Of a DNA stretch of 64,000 bases, positions 61,897-64,000 are shown one piece after another. The DNA comes from Trissonchulus latispiculum (lineage: Eukaryota; Nematoda; Enoplea; Enoplida; Ironidae): the NCBI GenBank assembly GCA_030248195.1, contig JASAND010020000.1, forward strand, positions 19,597-83,596. Reading direction: 5' to 3'. The number at the start of each line of letters is the position of its first letter. The stretch's first letter is position 1. Under the pieces are notes generated by a model, which made no database searches, was not told the origin of the DNA, and was given only the letters and a program-made list of their open reading frames with translations. The translations under genes and the position numbers were made by a program.

Positions 61897-62480
61897 GGTC
61901 CCTCCTGTGTCCAACGGACTGAAATTCAATTTCATTGGATCACTGGACAATTGGAATGGATTCAAATACCAGCTATGTTGTTAAGTTCTCTTTAAATATT
62001 AAATATTAAAATCTTTTGAAAGTCGCATTGAAAGGGCTCGGAATGCAGGTTGTGATAGGCACTGGGGGTGAAAAAGGTCCCCCTGTGTTTCTATCATAGC
62101 ATCAATTAATTAATCAAAAATAAATATTTTTATGCATTTTCAGATAGATAAAATTGAGCAATTAATGTTTTTCGGAATTAGAATTCAATGCCAACATTTC
62201 TCCATTTGGCTAAAGTAAAACATAAAGCATCAACTTAAGCTAAAAACGTCTAAAAATACTAATTTTGAGAATATTAATTTAATGTCAGAGCTTCTCAGAC
62301 CGCAACTTTCAATCTTTCCTTTCATAGAGCTCGCCCTCCCTTGCCATCTCCACTTCTGTAGCCTATTTTTATTCCGTTAGCCTACCGAGCAGGCAATTCC
62401 ATTTCCGCCATCTTAGTTGCTATTACCAAGCGGGGGGCAGCAGCAGTCGGGATGACGACTGTTGCTGCCTTGGGCGTGAC
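61897..62480. other. Unassigned DNA
   Basis: No supported gene or repeat. Confidence 0.3.
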
Positions 62481-62481
62481 T

Positions 62482-62620
62482 CAGAGTTGTATGCGGGCCG
62501 ATTTTTCCGGCCCGCGCCCGGCCCGCAGCCCGCACCTTATGACCGCGGCCCGCAACACTCCGGCCCGCGGCCCGCACACGCGAAATCCGGCCCGCGGGTA
62601 CCCGCACGTAAAAATTGCTT
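62482..62620. repeat. GGCCCGC array, probable hAT-like element end
   Basis: Starts CAGAGTTGTATGCGGGCC and carries at least seven GGCCCGC/GCGGGCC units in about 110 bp, a design like the CCGGTT and CGAGCC arrays elsewhere. I found no matching second end, so it may be a fragment. Confidence 0.5.
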
Positions 62621-64000
62621 CCTATGTAATACCTGAGCACCAATACTGATGTATTTTCAAAGATACTTCCGGATCCGGCAAATTTTTCTGTTCGTTTGAT
62701 TTGAACTTTGTTGTCTACCAATTTACTGTTCTTAAAGTGGTAACTAAAGCTTAGCTTCCCTTAACTAAAAGGGTACGCCATAAAAAATTTTTGGGGCGGG
62801 GATTTTACTCATTTTTTTCAAATGTTTGTCGCATATATCCTTGAGAGCGAGTTTCTTTCAGCACCTTAACGAGCTTAACTAACAAGCTATTAATTGTACG
62901 AAAAATGAAAATTGGTTTTGAAAGCGGCGGCGCCGCAGCTGCAGCAAACACACACAGTTTCCCCATAACGCTGTATGCTGTGGAACTTCACTCGGCTGTA
63001 AGTGTCCTTAAGGTAGGCCTACTGGTTTAGTGGTTTTCTTTCGGGTATTTTTGACCCATACGGCTTTAATCCTTTACTTAAATAGCTGAAACTTTCCAAC
63101 TATGCTATTTTGGTGCTCTTTACCATTCTCAGACCAGTCACGCATTTTTAGGGAAAAAATGGAAACTTTAGGTTTTTGCCACTATATTCTCTCAGTAAGT
63201 AGTTGATACATCGGATTGGTTGTTATGGCTGAAAAGAGGACACCGAAATGAACATTTTTGCCTTTACAACCTACGAGCTATCTCCAGTGGTTAAGTCAGT
63301 ATAATCAAAAACGATTTTTAGGGTCAAAAAATTGTCATTTTCGAAGAAATCAGCTTTTTCAAAAATACTACCAAATCTTAGCGGACAATTTTGATCCATG
63401 TATATCCAATCGATACACAGTCTAGTTTACATTTATGAATGTTTGTTAGCAGGAGTTGATTGCTTTATATTGGAGATTTGGCCGAAAAACAATTTTGGCA
63501 AAACTGCGATTATTTTGTTTTTAACGTCGATTTCTAAAAAACTACTCGGCGGATTCCGGAGATTTTTGGCAGAGTGGAAATTCAAACTTTCGCGGAGGGA
63601 TGTTTTTCTTGGTTTTGGCTAGAACATAATGAGTAGCAAGAAAACTCAATGCGCATTTGGCGGATTTTCTCGACAATGAAGACCTGCAGGCAGAGCCAAA
63701 TCCAAAAAACGTCCTTCAGCCCATATGTCGTTCATATCATGACACGAACAGGGCTTTTATCCGATTCTAGAGTTTTGAAAAATCGATGTTCAAAAATGTT
63801 TGCTCAATAATTCAGGATTTTATACAAGTAACAAAAATGCTCCGCACAAAAGAGGATAATATGTGTGTGTTGGCTGTGTCTATATTATATCCTTTACATT
63901 CCGGTTGAAGAAGTAAAGACAAGAGTTTCATAGGCACGTGACGCTATTTGGCACAGCAAGTTTGGGTGGGTGGCTCCATGACAAAAGTTGTTCCGTTCGC
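62621..64000. other. Unassigned DNA to end of window
   Basis: No gene or recognised repeat. A short CTGCAG-centred GC patch (gcggcggcgccgcagctgcagc) read in parts lies near 62925-62946. Confidence 0.3.

Noticed and set aside
62413..62721. 102-residue antisense frame with RAAGR repeats
   Set aside because: Generated by the GGCCCGC array.

Overview
This window is eukaryotic (animal) genomic DNA. It is AT-rich, has spliced genes with GT..AG introns and T-rich acceptors (ttttcag, ttttag), and is loaded with non-autonomous DNA transposons. Two spliced genes on the + strand are well supported. Gene content and splice style suggest an ecdysozoan, probably a nematode, but that is inference. The Rac gene is intron-rich, unlike the compact genes of Caenorhabditis.

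Region 1 (1-22856) is the 3' part of a large single-pass membrane receptor; the 5' end lies outside the window. I reconstructed about 42 exons whose phases all join. They encode eleven fibronectin type III (FN3) domains, a membrane-proximal domain like that of receptor tyrosine phosphatases, a transmembrane (TM) segment supplied by either of two exons, and a cytoplasmic tail of roughly 690 residues with no recognisable enzyme domain. The tail carries four GYxxGFRDA-type repeats, and its last part is built from exons that all begin and end in phase 1. The best family guess is myotactin/LET-805, the FN3-repeat receptor of nematode hemidesmosomes; this is an inference from architecture.

Region 2 (22857-45620) holds no convincing host gene. 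It contains nested hAT-like elements (8-bp target duplications), nested elements flanked by TTAA, a foldback element with a recurring 38-bp palindrome, a tandem repeat of about 192 bp, a 1-kb island of stem-loops, and a 4-kb stretch of long G and C homopolymer runs.

Region 3 (45621-54765) is a complete six-exon Rac GTPase gene (192 aa) expanded to 9 kb by intronic repeats: two tandem arrays, a hAT-like element with CCGGTT motif arrays at its ends, and a 1049-bp foldback element.

Region 4 (54766-64000) holds the Rac 3' UTR, a hAT-like element with CGAGCC arrays, three weak candidate exons near 56.5-57.3 kb, another TTAA element and an inverted second copy of the hAT-like element of region 2. 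Two insertions can be proved within this window, because the paralogous repeat copy keeps the uninterrupted target site. The strongest biological observations are the pair of mutually exclusive TM exons, the repeats in the receptor tail, and the several hAT-like families whose ends are arrays of a different short motif in each family.
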